Shown: positions 1-13,878 of the stretch, one piece after another
Numbering within the stretch: position 1 is the stretch's first letter
How the letters are laid out: every line of letters starts with the position of its first letter
NCBI GenBank assembly: GCA_918026815.1
Contig: CAKJVC010000147.1
Coordinates: 496,001 to 560,000, forward strand
DNA from: Chalara sp. BL73
Lineage: Eukaryota; Ascomycota; Leotiomycetes; Helotiales
Length of the DNA stretch: 64,000 bases
Direction of reading: 5' to 3'
The notes under the pieces: generated by a model
Seen by the model: only the letters and a program-made list of their open reading frames with translations
Told to the model about the DNA's origin: nothing
Database searches by the model: none
Made by a program: the position numbers and the translations under genes

Positions 1-336
1 TTGCCAGGCTGCTTCTTGCTGTGCCATGAAGAACTGATGTGCTTCATATTTGAGGTGGAAAATATGACTACAAATTCTTTTATTGATTATCCATAACTTG
101 AATGAAGGCAGATACCTTGCATCTATATTATGAACTAGGCAGGAGAAAACTCCGCGCTTTTGGCAAAGGGGCTTTTGGAAAGATCAATGCTATTCATCAT
201 TTATTCCAGAACGTCGAGTATAATTACGATAGATCAAATCCACCACATTTTTCGCCACCTTTCATGAAACCTCGCTTGCAAGCCAGACGAAAACGCCGAT
301 ACCCAATATCCTTCAAGTGAAATGCGAATATGAAGA
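1..336. other. gene-free stretch downstream of phospholipase D
   Basis: I see no convincing gene. It lies 3' of the phospholipase D gene and may hold its 3' UTR. The short open frame on the plus strand here has no domain signal. Confidence 0.5.
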
Positions 337-3140
337 TCAAGTGTAGATACTCTCCGTCCAGGCATTAACTTGCAAGCCCTTTTCAGCCATCTCGGCGTCC
401 TTCAGGAAGTCTAGTGGCATCCAGACAAGATGGCCTTTTATATTATCAAGTTTGGCTCTAATCTCCTTTGGAGGGATCATGCGGTCGTAGATATGGCCTG
501 GCTTAACTCCCTTGGGTGGAAGGAATTTATCGTAGTCATCGAATGTTTTGACTTCATAATGTTAGTATACATCCAAACCAGATTTTGAACAAGAAGAGGC
601 GTCTTACCAAAATCATCAGGATCAGCATGGAATAGCTGACGGAACATATCTGTGTTAGTCGAGGCACGTGATGTCCACATTTCCCAGAGTTCATCGCTCA
701 AAGGATCCTCCACGAATGCATATGTATCGTTTTCCCAGATATCGTTGGGAACATCTGGTGGTTGGGCATTGGCATCGTCCTTTGCGTCGAGATCTTGAGG
801 AGGCAGGAGACCGAGATGTTCTCTCCAAAGGTATCTTCTAAGAGTTGCCGCATGATGACTCGCTTCATATGGTTGACTGTTCATTGTAGAATTTATAAGC
901 TTCGCGTCTGTCATGACTATTGAGAGCTCAGAATCGTGAGCCCCAAGTTGTGACCGATCGTTGAGATTCGATGATCCGCAAACTACAGTCTTATCGTCAA
1001 CGATAAGGAGTTTACCATGGATATATAATTCCTCCTGAATCCAGTTGTCAACTTCATCTGACATCGTACCCTCCCACGCTTCTTCCGTAAGGGTTGGGGT
1101 GTTGTGCATGGCAAACTTGGCAACGCTATCCTTACTCTCGGGTTCACGATTTGCTCCCGTTTCTTCTGCAACCTCTGCGAATTTCTTTTTGGCATCTATC
1201 ATATTTTGCCTCTCCTGCTCGCTCTTGTCAGGTCGCGGATCTAAAGCATTTCGTTTGCCCATTTGCGTGTCGGCACCTTCATCCTGGTCTCTCGATCCGT
1301 GAATACCACTTCCCATAATCTCCTCTGCCTCAGCACGTTGAACATCTTGCATCTTGACTCCTGCCATTTCCTCCTGCTTTTTGAGAGCCGGAGTGACGTT
1401 GAGACGATCGTAAGAGCGGAGGTTGAAGAAGAAAATGTATTGCTTAGGATCCACGCCTTCTTTCTTAATTTGCTCGAATATTGAGTGCTCTCCTCTGCAG
1501 ATAGACTTGTATTGATAATCCATGATCGCCCTGGTACCCATTGCAGCATCCTCTCGGAGGTCGCCAGCAAAACCTGGAACAGAAGGAATCACTGCAATAA
1601 CGCGGAACTTCCGATTCTCCCTAGCGGCCCTTACTACAGCATCGACAATTGCTCTGCCAATTGTGTTCTTGATTGGAGCTTGCTGGTCACCTGTGGCCGT
1701 GATGAAGAACTGGTTTTCAATATACACATAATGCTGAGCATTCCTGATGAGTTCGCTGTAAGCATTCTGGATACTGTGCTCGGTAAGAATCCCGCTGGAC
1801 CAGTCCGTGCTACTTCGAACAATCTGTGCATGAACGGTTCCTTGTTCACCCAGAGTTTTGGTGCTTAGGGGCGATAAGGGGTGGTGGATATAGTCTCCAA
1901 CAGGGTGTTTCGGTCTCTGCACCCCGATTAAATCCTCATCATCACCTGTGCGGCCCTCCAAAGTCAGCCAGTCATACCGGCCATCACGCTTATACTTGTC
2001 ACGCTTTACAAAATTCCATCGAAGAACAAAATGCTCAGCGATATCATACACGCAGTCCCCGATAACTCCCATTGCCACATCATGCCATGGCATTCGTCCG
2101 TATTCGGCCTTGGACAGCTCATTTGACTTCCAGTCATCAACGCTCTGGAAGTCCATTACCCGATTGTTATTGAAATCCTGTCCTGGCCACATCTCATTTT
2201 CGACGCCTGCTGGGTGAACATCTGCCAGTTGATGCTGGTGATTGTCCCATCGTCCAAAGCAAAGATCAAGTCCCCCTATGAAAGCAAGGTTATAGTCAAT
2301 AACGATAAATTTCTCGTGATGTGCCCAATAGAATGTCATGTCTGCAGCATTTTCAAGAACATTGTGATCGGGGTGGCGCATGACTGTGATGTTACCATGA
2401 CCGGGTGATCCCTTTGGACATAATGCTTGGAGCGCATGCTTTGTATGCGCGGAATTGCAAGTAAGGGCAGCCTGCGGGATTGTGAGCATGGCCGCATAGA
2501 TTCAAACCATACTAGACAAACTCACCTCTACTTCCCTGTATACGATAACAAAGATCTTGACACCAGCCTCCGCTCTGCGCTTTAAGATCTGATCCAGTCG
2601 CCATTCTTGGTTATGGTAAGCAGGTCGTCTCATAAAAAGTTCTGGCGACAGCCACCAATCCTCAATATAAATGGTCTCCTTTGCCTGTTCAAGGGCAACC
2701 GACACGGCCTATTCCTATTAGATGCTGTGCGCTGCATGCGTTCTAGGAATGGTGCTTACGTAGAAATAATCCCGTCCATCCACATACCACTTAATTTTAT
2801 TTCCTGGTCGTTCTGGGGCAAATGACTGGAACCGGTGACCTTCCGCAATCTTTGTTCTCTTGTCGTCTGTTGCTTTCTCGTGTTCCTCGTCATGGCGGTG
2901 ATTTGGGTTGATCTATTCTTGGTCAATTAGGGCACAGTGCTGTTTGAATGCGGTCCTCACTAAGTTTGCAAACTTTCCAATTTCGTGCTTCTTGTGTATC
3001 AATCCAACCTTGACATCGTAAAGCGAGCTGTCTCTGAACTTTTCGCGCATGTCATTGAAACCTTTACTGAAAGGATTCTTAAGCTTTTCCTTCAATCCTT
3101 TCGGATTGGATCCACCATCGGATGGACCAGCAGTCGTCAT
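337..3140 (-). CDS. phospholipase D (Spo14/PldA-type core, no PX/PH region)
   Basis: Predicted phospholipase D, hydrolysing phosphatidylcholine to phosphatidic acid and choline at membranes. I join five exons: 3140-2961, 2912-2760, 2708-2526, 2471-608 and 551-337 (about 864 residues). Both catalytic HxKx4D motifs are visible: HHEKFIVIDYN in the first half and IHGKLLIVDDK near the C-terminus, the latter followed by GSSNLNDRS. The typical IYIEDWWLSPELF block lies near the N-terminus and HLVWMPLDFL near the end. The first intron (2960-2913, 48 bp) removes an in-frame TAG. The last intron (607-552) restores the conserved C-terminus that an unspliced frame would lose. The N-terminus is short, without the PX and PH domains of yeast Spo14, as in many filamentous-fungal PLDs. 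It diverges from the SPF1 gene. Confidence 0.9.
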
Positions 3141-4308
3141 ATTGCTGTGGCAGTTTCGATCTCTGGATGCTGGCGAAAGGTCAATGAAGGATCTGTAGCC
3201 CTGGGCTTGAATCCACGCGCGAACGCAGATATGTGAATGTAGTCGGGAAGGTGAGTTACAGTTTGGTTGTGCTTACGTCTGCGGCGTGGTAAGAAAGCTG
3301 CAGGTTGAATGCTTGCTAATGAAAGGTATTCCTACGAAGTCATGCACAGAGACTAAGACAGGGAAATGGTCAATAATGGCAAAGTGGCACGAGACTTGGT
3401 TATATTGTCTTTTGGATACAACCAAGGTCTAGACCAGGCAGGCAATCGGCAGAGTGGTGCCGTCTTGGAAATCTGATCTGATTGTGAGGTGGGGTTATTT
3501 TGGTGATACTCGGCGGGGTTGTTGGTGGTGCAGCTGGCCAAGGCAAAAAGTTGGAATGCAGCTTTTGAGGTCGACGACGGAATGACGTCGATGTCACGAA
3601 TGCGACAAGGGACGGGAGAAATAAGCTTATTTGAAGAGGTTCGAAAGCTACTTTAGATTCAACTTCGAGGGCAAAGTATAGAGAGAGATATCGGATTGTA
3701 AAGAAATGCACCTTCAGACCTACTCTACTCTGTGAGGCTAATAAATAATGGTCGTTCAGGGTCCAATTTAGCCCAATGCATTGCAGTGGGATTTCCGCTG
3801 TTGGAAACCAACATGCCAAGTCATCACAAATCCAATGAAAACGGACATGTCCCTCAATATGCGCGCTGCGTAAATACCGCCTTTCAGCTTGCATAGGGTT
3901 CTGCAGACGGGCGACATTTACAACGGTTTGTATGTCTTATTGGGTTCACTGTGAGGTTCGCTCAATGGCTCCCAAAGGTACATGTACATTTTCTCGGTTT
4001 CAAGCGATGCACCAGAGACATGATTCGAATAAGTAGAGAAACCCAGGTGCTTTGTAGGGGCATAACCAAGTTTATGTATATTATATGGCCGTGGATGATG
4101 GAAGTTTCTTGTCCGCAGGATAATTGAACTTCAATCGAAATCTGCTTATTCAGCCTCGCCAAGCCATCACGGCCTCAAGTTCTTCCGGCTTCCGTCTCGA
4201 CAAGGATTGGATCCGTGGATTCCACCACTTTTCTAGAGACGAGACACATCTTCAATCTGACCAACCTTCTATCGCCACAACGCGCATTTGATTTCATTCT
4301 CTTGCGCA
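3141..4308. other. divergent promoter region between PLD and SPF1
   Basis: Intergenic DNA of about 1.2 kb between two divergently transcribed genes, expected to hold both promoters. Several open frames cross it, the longest 164 codons on the minus strand at 3400-3894, but none shows a recognisable domain. I treat them as chance. Confidence 0.6.
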
Positions 4309-7300
4309 ATGGCGCCTCTTGTTGATAATTCTCTCATTGCGTCTGCCTCTTTGCATAACCCTTGTAAGTACTATGTTTCCCTTGCTGAATGATCCTTTAT
4401 TTTGTGCCACTGGCCAACCTGGAAACGGCTCTGGGGAAGGCTTCGTTGACATTCGAGCCTGCTGCCGCGAACGCTGGCCTCCCGTATCGCAATAGCAAGC
4501 CCATATACTTCTGCCAAATTGCCTTAGATAGGACTAACATGCGTAGTGCCTCTGTACCTTCATACGTATGTATGGCCGTTTACCATAATCTGGCCTATCT
4601 TTGCAACATATTTCTACACTCCGTCACTCTATGACAAACACATTGGGGCACCAGAGTGGACTTTCGTATGGGTTGGCTCAATCATTACCATTCAGACACT
4701 TGTCTGGCTATGTACACACTGGAATGTTAATTTGAGGTCTGCTTTCACTACAACGAAGGCGAGTTCGATTCAGGACGCGAAATTGATCAAGGTTCTACCA
4801 GTGACAAATGCTGGATCAGCAGATATTTGCAAAATTGAACGCGACACTGTAAGTTCTGCTGGGCTAAATTCAGGTGTATACATACTAATGATATTAGGCT
4901 GGAGGAAAAAATAACACCTCTTTCCTCTTTCAAAAGCGCCGATTCCTCTACAACTCCACGACCAACTCCTTTAAGCCGCTATCCTATGCGATCGATGCTG
5001 AACCTAAACCGAGCATCAGAGAATTCCAGCAGTCCAGGGGTATTTCTACAGCATCAGAACTGTCGCGGATTCAGCAACATTATGGCGATAACACTTTCGA
5101 CATTCCTGTGCCCACTTTCACAGAGCTCTTCAAGGAACATGCCGTTGCGCCTTTCTTCGTTTTCCAAATTTTCTGCGTCGGATTGTGGATGTTAGATGAG
5201 TACTGGTATTACTCCCTGTTCACCCTCTTCATGTTGGTCATGTTTGAGAGTACAGTGGTATGGCAGCGTCAAAGAACATTGAACGAATTCCGTGGGATGA
5301 GCATCAAACCATATGACATCTACGTATACCGTCAGAATAAGTGGGAGGAGACCCAAAGCGACAAGCTTCTACCTGGAGACTTGGTGTCTGTTGGCCGCAC
5401 CAAGGAGGACAGTGGAGTTGCATGTGACATGGTCCTTGTGGAAGGTAGCGCAATCGTGAACGAAGCGATGTTGTCAGGAGAGTCTACTCCTCTGCTCAAA
5501 GATTCTATACAACTCCGCCCATCTGATGCCCTCTTGGAGCCTGAGGGTCTTGACAAAAATGCTTTCCTTTATGGTGGGACTAAGGTTCTTCAAGTCACCC
5601 ATGGCAATACCGATGAGGCGCGGCCGAAAATAGCGTCTGGGGTCCCGGCACCACCTGATGATGGAGCTATGGCCATCGTTGTCAAAACTGGATTCGAAAC
5701 CTCTCAGGGCAGCTTAGTCCGAACCATGATTTACTCTACTGAGCGAGTATCTGCCAATAATGCCGAAGCTCTCCTCTTCATCCTGTTTCTGTTAATCTTC
5801 GCAATTGCCGCTTCCTGGTATGTTTGGGATGAAGGTGTGAAGAAGGACAGGAAACGATCTAAACTTCTCCTTGACTGTGTTTTGATTGTCACCAGTGTTG
5901 TTCCACCTGAGCTGCCCATGGAGCTCTCCCTTGCCGTAAATACCAGTCTTGCAGCTCTGAGCAAATATGCCATCTACTGTACTGAGCCTTTCCGTATTCC
6001 ATTTGCCGGACGGGTAGACGTCGCATGCTTTGACAAGACTGGAACATTGACTGGAGAGGATCTGGTCGTTGAAGGAATTGCTGGTCTTGGTCTTCAGAAG
6101 TCCGGAACTGATACACCACGCGAGAAGGATGGTGCCCATAGCCACATCACCCCAGTTAAGGAAGCTGGGCTAGAAACAACTATTGTTTTGGCTACCGCTC
6201 ATGCTCTTGTTAAATTGGATGAAGGAGATATTGTCGGTGATCCAATGGAAAAAGCAACACTGACTTCGCTCGGCTGGACTCTGGGCAAGAACGATGTTCT
6301 GAGCAGCAAACATACCGTAAACATCAAAGGCACCGCAACTTCTACGAACAGTGTTCAAATCAAACGCAGGTTTCAATTCTCTTCCGCCTTGAAACGTCAA
6401 AGCTCGGTTGCAACAGTTTCCAGTCTAGATCCAAGCACCGGCAAGAAGATTCGCAGTACTGTTGTGGGCGTCAAAGGTGCACCAGAGACAATAATGAAAA
6501 TGTTGATCAAGGTGCCGAAAGACTACGAAGAGACATTCAAGTACTTTACTCGGAAAGGCTCGCGTGTTCTAGCTCTTGCTTTTAAACCCCTATCTGTGGA
6601 CGGAGAGCTTGGTTCGGGCAAGATCAATGACCTTAAACGAGAAGATGTCGAGTCTAGCTTACATTTTGCTGGCTTCTTAGTCCTCCACTGCCCTCTCAAG
6701 GAAGATGCCAAGAAATCCGTCATCATGCTTAACGAGAGCAGTCACCGTGTGGTCATGATTACCGGAGACAATCCTCTTACTGCTGTGCACGTAGCTCGCG
6801 AGGTTGAAATTGTTGATCGTGATGTTCTCATCCTCGATGCCCCAGAACATGATGATTCCGGGAAGAACCTTGTCTGGCGCAGTGTTGATGATACTATCAG
6901 TATTCCAGTCGACGCATCTAAACCTATAGACAAGAAGATACTCGAAAACAACGACCTTTGCGTTACCGGATATGCATTGACAAAATTTAAAGGTCAGGCT
7001 GCTTTGTCGTCTATCTACAGATATACATGGGTATATGCCCGCGTCTCGCCAAAGCAAAAGGAGGAAATTCTCACCGGCCTCAAAGATCTTGGTTACCATA
7101 CCCTCATGGCTGGCGACGGTACAAACGATGTGGGAGCTCTCAAGCAGGCCCACATTGGTGTTGCGTTATTGAATGGAACTCAAGAGGACCTCAACAAGAT
7201 CGGCGAGCACTTCCGGAACAACAAGATGAAGGAACTATATGAGAAACAATGCCAGATGATGAATCGTTTCAACCAACCAAATCCTCCGGTACCTGTCTTA

Positions 7301-8526
7301 ATCGCCCACCTCTATCCTCCTGGACCCACAAACCCTCACTACGAAACAGCTATCAAGCGAGAAGCTGAAAAGAAGGGCATTGATGTTGCTTCCCACGAGG
7401 CCGCGCTAGGCGACAAGACCAATGGTATCGAGACTATCACCTCACCAGCCGCTCAAAAACTTATTGACGGAAGAAAACAGTCTCAGCAGAACCCAGCTCA
7501 GAAAAAAGCGCTGAGTCTCGCTGACAGGCTGACCCAGAGCATGCAAGAAATGGAACTTGAAGATGATTCCGAACCACCCACTATCAAGCTTGGCGATGCA
7601 TCAGTCGCTGCACCATTCACATCGAAACTCAGCAATGTCATTGCCATTCCTAATATCATTCGCCAGGGACGTTGCACTCTTGTCGCCACTATTCAAATGT
7701 ACAAGATCCTTGCTCTCAACTGTCTCATTAGCGCATATAGTTTGAGTGTGTTATATCTTGAAGGTATAAAGTTTGGAGATGGCCAGGTCACAATCAGTGG
7801 TATGCTCATGAGTGTCTGCTTCTTGTCTATCTCTCGTGCCAAATCTGTTGAGGGTCTATCGAAGGAACGCCCACAGCCAAATATCTTCAACTTCTACATC
7901 ATTGGATCTATTCTCGGCCAGTTTGCTGTTCACATTGTCACATTGATTTATATGTCCAGGGTCTGCGACCGAATCTCTCCGTGAGTTTACCTTGTCCCCG
8001 TGCCGTCTGATGTACTAATTTTTGTAGTCGTGACCCAGAAGTCGACCTTGAAGGGGAATTCTCCCCATCTCTCCTGAACAGCGCCGTCTATCTGCTCCAA
8101 CTCATCCAACAGATCTCAACATTTGCTATCAATTACCAAGGTCGCCCTTTCCGTGAGTCGCTTTCTGAAAATCGTGGTATGTACTGGGGCATCGTTGGCG
8201 TCTCTGCCATCGCATTCTCTTGCTCTACCGAGTTCATTCCCGAGATCAACGAAAAGATGCGTCTAGTGCCCTTTACTTCTGAATTCAAGACCACATTGAC
8301 AACTGTGATGGTATTGGATTACGTAGGATGCTATGTCATTGAGAAGGTGCTTAAGTTTGCGTTCTCGGATTATAAGCCGAAAGATATTGCGATTCGGAGA
8401 CCAGATCAATTAGCGAGGGAGGAGAAGAGGAAGCAGGCGGAGTTAGAGGAGCAGTTGAGGCTGCAGGAAGAGAACGCCGCTGCTCAGATTGCGGCGTTGG
8501 AGGCTAAGCTGAAGGGAAGGGCTTAA
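4309..8526 (+). CDS. SPF1: P5A-type P-type ATPase, ER transmembrane-helix dislocase Spf1
   Basis: Endoplasmic-reticulum P5A ATPase, which in yeast and animals extracts wrongly inserted transmembrane helices. Exons 4309-4363, 4547-4848, 4898-7980 and 8028-8526 give about 1,312 residues. The first exon encodes only 18 codons and is joined by a 183-bp intron, giving the family N-terminus HNPLPLYLHTYVWPF. The P5A signature PPELPMELSLAVN is present before the phosphorylation motif CFDKTGTLTGEDL. The TGDNPLTAVHVA and MAGDGTNDVGALKQAHIGVALL hinge motifs are intact. The C-terminus is a charged, Glu/Gln/Ala-rich coiled-coil-like tail after the last membrane segments. All expected parts are present, so I take it as functional. 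Identification is firm. Confidence 0.96.
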
Positions 8527-9412
8527 GCTTGATGGATGTATACTAGCTGCATTAGACTGTAAATATAGAAAATTTTCCTATTTCAAAAAATTCGATCCTC
8601 CATTGTGTTGATTATCCGAAGGAGGGAAGTCGGACACCTTGTTGCTAGAAACAACAAGATGCAAGCTCTAATCAAAATTGCACCACACAACGCGATGCTT
8701 GACAAAGCTGGAGGTACATCTGCTACCGCAGTCTATCCGGCACGCGGGTCAGCCACGGGAACCATTTCACGTTGTAACTGAAGTCTGGTGGAGGGTAGCC
8801 GCTCGCCACACTGAAGCATCAACCAGCCTCCTTTCGCCTCGAACTATTCGCATTTGTAAACGGGTCCTTCCAGATGTTACCGGTCTTACATAACATTGCA
8901 TGTTGTTTCATTTCAAGCCAGTCGTGTAATACTTGCTTTGGTTTAATTCTTGTGCCCCATCTCTCGGCCGAAGGGTTGTGGTTTGTTCGGGCGTCTATAA
9001 GGCGCTCTGTAATTATTAACTTGCAAGCTGACAGAGTTCTTGAGAGCTGCTCATTCGATTACGGCTACTTGGTTGGCTGATCCGCAGGGTTGGCTTTTGA
9101 GCCGGGTTCTTGTTTTCGGAGGGATTGTAAGAAACGCCGCATGCAGAGGGATGTGGGCATGTGTGGGATAAAATCGGGGATAATGAAGGTGCAGCATATA
9201 TTCGCCATTTTGCTGGATTCTCAGAATGTGCTGCGAGATGCTGGAAACTAATATTGTGCGTTGTAGGTCTTTATTGCAAACGGGAAGTAATAATTAATAT
9301 ATTTCATGGCAATATATATGACAAACCAAAATGGCTGTGATGATTCGATGTTTCAATTTGAACTTTTGAGCAGGCTATTCCTAAATAGACATTTTTTATA
9401 TGGACTCGCGAC
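8527..9412. other. convergent intergenic region between SPF1 and GST
   Basis: Region between the 3' ends of two convergent genes. Short open frames at 8678-9080 have no domain signal. I see no RNA gene or repeat. Confidence 0.5.
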
Positions 9413-10251
9413 TTATTCCGTGACATCCAGCTCTGGATAGTATCGATAGATACCATTCGCGTACTTCTGTCTTCTGTCGCTTGCCAGGTACTCCTTGATT
9501 CGAGGCCTCTCTTTGACTGCCTCGCTGAGCTTGAAAACACCGTCGTACCTACCGCTCTCCTTCAACGCAGCCACGGCCTTCGGGAACGCAAATGTAACTC
9601 CATCAATGCACTATCATAATGTCAGCTCCATCCGCCCCTCCTTACCAAAGAAACGCTTACCTGGAACAGCACCAAATCAGCATAAGTTAGCCGTCCCCCG
9701 TACAGCCATGGCCCATCACCGCTCGCCTTACCCTTTAGAACCCTCTCAAAATACCCCAAGAACTTCGGCAGCCTGTCCCTGACATAATCCTTGCTCTTCC
9801 TCAAAGCCTCCGTCTTTTGATCCTCATAAAACAGCATCGGAGCAATCGGATGGTGACAATCATGCACCTCGTTGCTAAACCCATCCAGCGCCGTCAGAGC
9901 CAATGCATTGACCTTGTAAATACCGTCCTCATCGTCCTCCTTGCTGGGGACCAAGCCAAGCCGTTCGCCCAGATAAAGCAGGATGTTAGGCGTTTGGTTG
10001 ATGATTAGATCGCCGTGCTTGAGAATAGGAGGTGCGCAGGTTGGGGGGTTCAGCTCGTCGCCGATACTAGAGTTGTCGATCTGCGCGAGGACGGCCTTGA
10101 TGCCGTCTTTCGTATGTGCCGAGTCCGTGTATGACGCCCCGGCTTCTTCAAAAGCGAGGCGGATATGCTCGCCGCGGCCAGGGAAGCCTGGCCAGTAGAG
10201 GAGCTCGTATGGGACGTCTTTGGAGGACTTTTGGCGCTTCGGGGCTGACAT
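9413..10251 (-). CDS. glutathione S-transferase (soluble, sigma/alpha-like)
   Basis: Predicted cytosolic glutathione S-transferase of about 262 residues. Two exons, 10251-9661 and 9610-9413, are separated by a 50-bp intron that has a CTGAC branch-like site. The N-terminal thioredoxin-like domain starts at YELLYWPGFPGRGEHIRLAF, giving the Tyr/Trp region typical of the active site. The glutathione-binding segment INQTPNILLYLGERLGL follows, where QTPNI stands in for the usual QSxAI. The C-terminal helical domain ends in YYPELDVTE. I chose the ATG at 10251 because it places about 15 residues before the fold; the open frame extends upstream to 10374 and a longer N-terminus cannot be excluded. The substrate is unknown. 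Confidence 0.85.
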
Positions 10252-11312
10252 TTTATATGGTTGAGGTGTGATATTTGATGAGGCAAGCTCCTTGATGCAG
10301 GATGCCAGACTTTCGGTTTCGAGGTAAGCGTGTTGACGATGCCGTGAATGATTGCCTTGGTAGTTTGCCCACAATGTTCATATGTTGACCTTTATCTGTG
10401 ATCTGAAAATGAATTCGCGGTGACGTTCTTTTAAGCTCCAAGCAAGAATCCCACTCCAGGCACAAGAGGAGATGTCGGGGTTGCCATGATATTACGTCAT
10501 CTGATTGAGCTTATCTTGACAACCGCAACTCCGAATGCATTGATCTGTGCTGTTCAATATATAGCAATTCGGAGGTATGCAATAATTACCACTCATTATG
10601 AATGCCCTGTGAAACCCTTACCAACTGAGAGGACGAGAGCATCCTCATATGATTTCCCAGGCACGCTTGAGATATGGATATTTTCGAGCAACTCAATCTT
10701 CTTTAGAATCACTTTACATCTCAAAAACGAAGATAATGCGCATTCTGCAGTCTTTGAGACTGGGACCTTTTAGTACAAATGAGTTAGGCTGGTGTTCGGC
10801 ACGTGATGAATATATTTAATTACTTTTAGACGGGGCAATATTCCGTGACATGGGCCCTGGCAATTGAGGGAAAGTCGTCCGAAGATGAACGTTTATCGGG
10901 AAACTTGCCGGTACCTGAGCAAGTTCATGACAATGACTATCCCCATTCGTGGATTTTGACAGGCAATTACCCTAGCCAATCCCACCCTTTGGACCTTCTT
11001 GAGGCTCTTGGTCCGAGAAGTGGGCGATCCTCATAATCTCGTGATCTGGAGTTCCTCGGTATCGTCTGGGGCAACCATGATTGGATGCGGGGTAACCGTT
11101 ATATTGGAAAATTCAACCCTAGATGCTGGCGTGGCCAGGATTGTTAAAGGTTAAAGATCGGTGATCCATCTTGATGTAGAGAACCCCAAAATCCTGTTGA
11201 CAATATCCACTCTTTGACCGCGCGTATATAAAAACATGTGGCGCCCACGATTTTGTTTTAGTTGGAGAGACCTAGAGTGGTATTCAATAAGTCACCAGCA
11301 GGTTTCTTCATC
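10252..11312. other. divergent promoter region between GST and GH92 gene
   Basis: About 1 kb between divergent genes. A TATA-like run (gtatataaaa, near 11224) lies about 90 bp before the mannosidase start. Open frames here are short and carry no domain signal. Confidence 0.5.
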
Positions 11313-13878
11313 ATGTGGTTGACATCTGTAGTTGTGACCGCTCTGGCACTCGCTTCGTCGGTGGACGCTGGCAACACATTTCGTGATTTCACGAAATATG
11401 TCAATCTTTTCATTGGCACCGAAGGGCCAGTTCCAGGCTCCGCTTATAGTGCTGGTAATGTCTTCCCCGGTGCATCTCTTCCTTTCGGAGCCGTGAAAGT
11501 AGGAATTGACACTACAAGGTACTACAACATTATCATTCAATTCATAGATTCCGCTCACACTGGTGTAGATGGAATATTTCGTTTGCAGCCAATGCTGGGT
11601 ATACACCGGACGGCAATGTGACCGCAATCACTATGCTTCATGAAAGTGGGACTGGTGGTGCTCCAACTTATGGTCTGATTCCCCAAATGCCTTTGACCAA
11701 TTTAGAGGGCGTCAATCTTCTAGACAATATTACCTACATGCAGCCCCGTACATCGCCAGATGTGGCCAGTGTTGGTTATTACAGAACTCACCTTGAGAAT
11801 GGGGTTACTGCCGAGATGAGTGCCAGCATGCATGCTGGAATTATCAAATACCAGTATCCTAAAAATGATGGTCGCTATCTTCTTGTCGATATTAGTCATT
11901 TCATTCCAAGTGCTGGCAAGAAAGAGCAATGGTATAGTAATGGCCAGATAGAGCGAAGTGGGGACGGCACGTGGTATTCCGGTTATGGTGTCTATAGAGA
12001 AGGTTGGGGATGGGGTAAGTTACCAGACACGGAGCATTCTTAACATCTAGTGTCCTAACTATTTCTTAGGTGGTGATTATCGAGTCTATTTCTGTGGTCA
12101 TTTTGATACTACACCTACTAAAGCACAACTCTTCTCTGGGAAAGCTACGGACCCGTACTGGCCAAATACAACTGATGTAAAGCCTACTTTTACAGAACAG
12201 ACTTCAATTCAGGGCGGGACCATTGGATATCAATACGCTAACCGCATTGGCGCTCTTTTTGAGTTTCCATCCAATGTTTCAACTGTCACCTCAAAAGTTG
12301 GCATCTCCTGGATATCGGTTGATAAGGCCTGTGGGTTCCTTGACGAGATTCCATCATGGAATCTCAATTCAACTGTCGCTGCAGCTGAGGACAAATGGAA
12401 CTCTGAAGTATTGTCAAAGATTGATGTCAAGACCACAAACGAGACACAGCTAGAGATGTTCTACACTGGACTTTACCATTCACACTTACTACCGTCAGAC
12501 CGTACTGGAGAAAATCCTCACTGGGAGTCCGGTGAGCCATATTACGATGACTTCTATACAATTTGGGATACCTTCCGATGTCTCCATGCACTTACCACTC
12601 TAATACTGCCCAACCGTCAGATAGGCATTGTCCGTGCACTAATCGATATATGGCGATTCGAGAGGTTTATGCCAGAAGGCCGAAGCCATAATCACAACGG
12701 CCGTGTGCAAGGAGGTTCTAATGCTGATAATGTCTTGGCCGATGCCTATGTCAAAGGCCTACAAGGCGGCATCAATTGGACGGATGGATACCTTGCAATG
12801 AAGACCAACGCGGAAGTCCAGCCATACAACAACTTCGACTTCGAAGATCCAAGTGGGAGTACAAAAGAGGGTCGCGGCGGACTTCAGGACTGGAAACAGT
12901 ATGGCTATGTGACCACAGCAAGAGGGCGATGCTTGAGCAAGACTGTGGATTATTCAATGAATGACTTCTCGCTCTCTCAAGTCGCACGAGGGGAAGCGCC
13001 ACAGGATGTTGCTCTCTACCTGAACCGATCAACGTAGGTCACATTGCTTTCCCTTCAAAACTGTTAAATGTGCTGATAAATTTCTCAGTGGATGGCAAAA
13101 GACATGGGCCGCCAATGTCACATCGCTCAACTTTACAGGATTCCTCGCACCCACCTTGGCAAATGGCAGCTTTCAGGCTTACAATCCGCTGAGCTGTGGT
13201 GACTGCGATTGGAAAGCTATTAGTTACGAAGGTGTTCCATGGGAATACAGCTTTAGCTTCCCCTTCGACATGAAGACTCTTATTTCGCTAATGGGCGGCC
13301 AAAAAACATTCGAGGCCCGACTTGACACCATGTTCATCCCAGGCCTGACAGGCTCGAATCAAGGAGGCAACAGCGCAGGAACAACGATCTTCAATCCGGG
13401 TAATGAACCCAGCTTCATGACGCCGTTCCTGTACAACTATCTCCCTCAGAAGCAGTGGAAATCTGTGAAGAGGTCGATTGACGTAGTGGATGAGTATTAT
13501 AATAACGGAAGATCCGGAATTCCAGGAAACGACGATGCTGGGTCGATGAGCAGCTGGCTGGTGTGGAATATGATTGGGCTGTATCCCGTGGTCACCCAGC
13601 CGGTATACCTTGTTCTTGCGCCGCGATTTGAGGAGACCACACTCAAGCTGGGAGATGCTGGCGGGACGCTGAGTATAAAGGCTCGCGGGCTAGAGAAAGG
13701 TCAATACGTGCAAAGCTTGAAAGTCAACGGTCGGCCGTGGACCAAAAGCTGGGTTAGCCACGAGGACTTGGTTGGCTCGAAGGGCGAAGGCGGACTGGTG
13801 GAGTTCGAGATGGGACCTGAAGCGAAGACGTGGGATACCGGTGATGTACCGCCCAGTCCAGGATATATAAGCAAATAA
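11313..13878 (+). CDS. secreted GH92 alpha-1,2-mannosidase family protein
   Basis: Predicted secreted glycoside hydrolase of family GH92, calcium-dependent exo-alpha-mannosidases that trim mannan or N-glycans. Exons 11313-11518, 11569-12014, 12070-13033 and 13089-13878 give about 801 residues. The first 19 residues form a signal peptide ending near SSVDA. The GH92 hallmarks are in order: YVNLFIGTEGP and GNVFPGASLPFGAVKVGID at the N-terminus, then YYDDFYTIWDTFRCLHALT, GGSNADNVLADAYVKG, and GNDDAGSMSSWLVWNMIGLY. Splicing each intron restores these motifs without gaps. Several N-x-S/T sites fit a secreted glycoprotein. A TATA-like sequence precedes the start. The family has varied linkage specificity, so the linkage is inferred from family habit only. 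Confidence 0.93.

Noticed and set aside
2913..2918. In-frame TAG in the phospholipase D N-terminus as evidence of a pseudogene
   Set aside because: A 48-bp intron with GTGAGG donor and TAG acceptor (2960-2913) removes it and keeps frame into the conserved EEHEKATDDKR region.
3400..3894. 164-codon minus-strand open frame between PLD and SPF1
   Set aside because: No domain, no splice partner, and it lies in a divergent promoter; probably chance.
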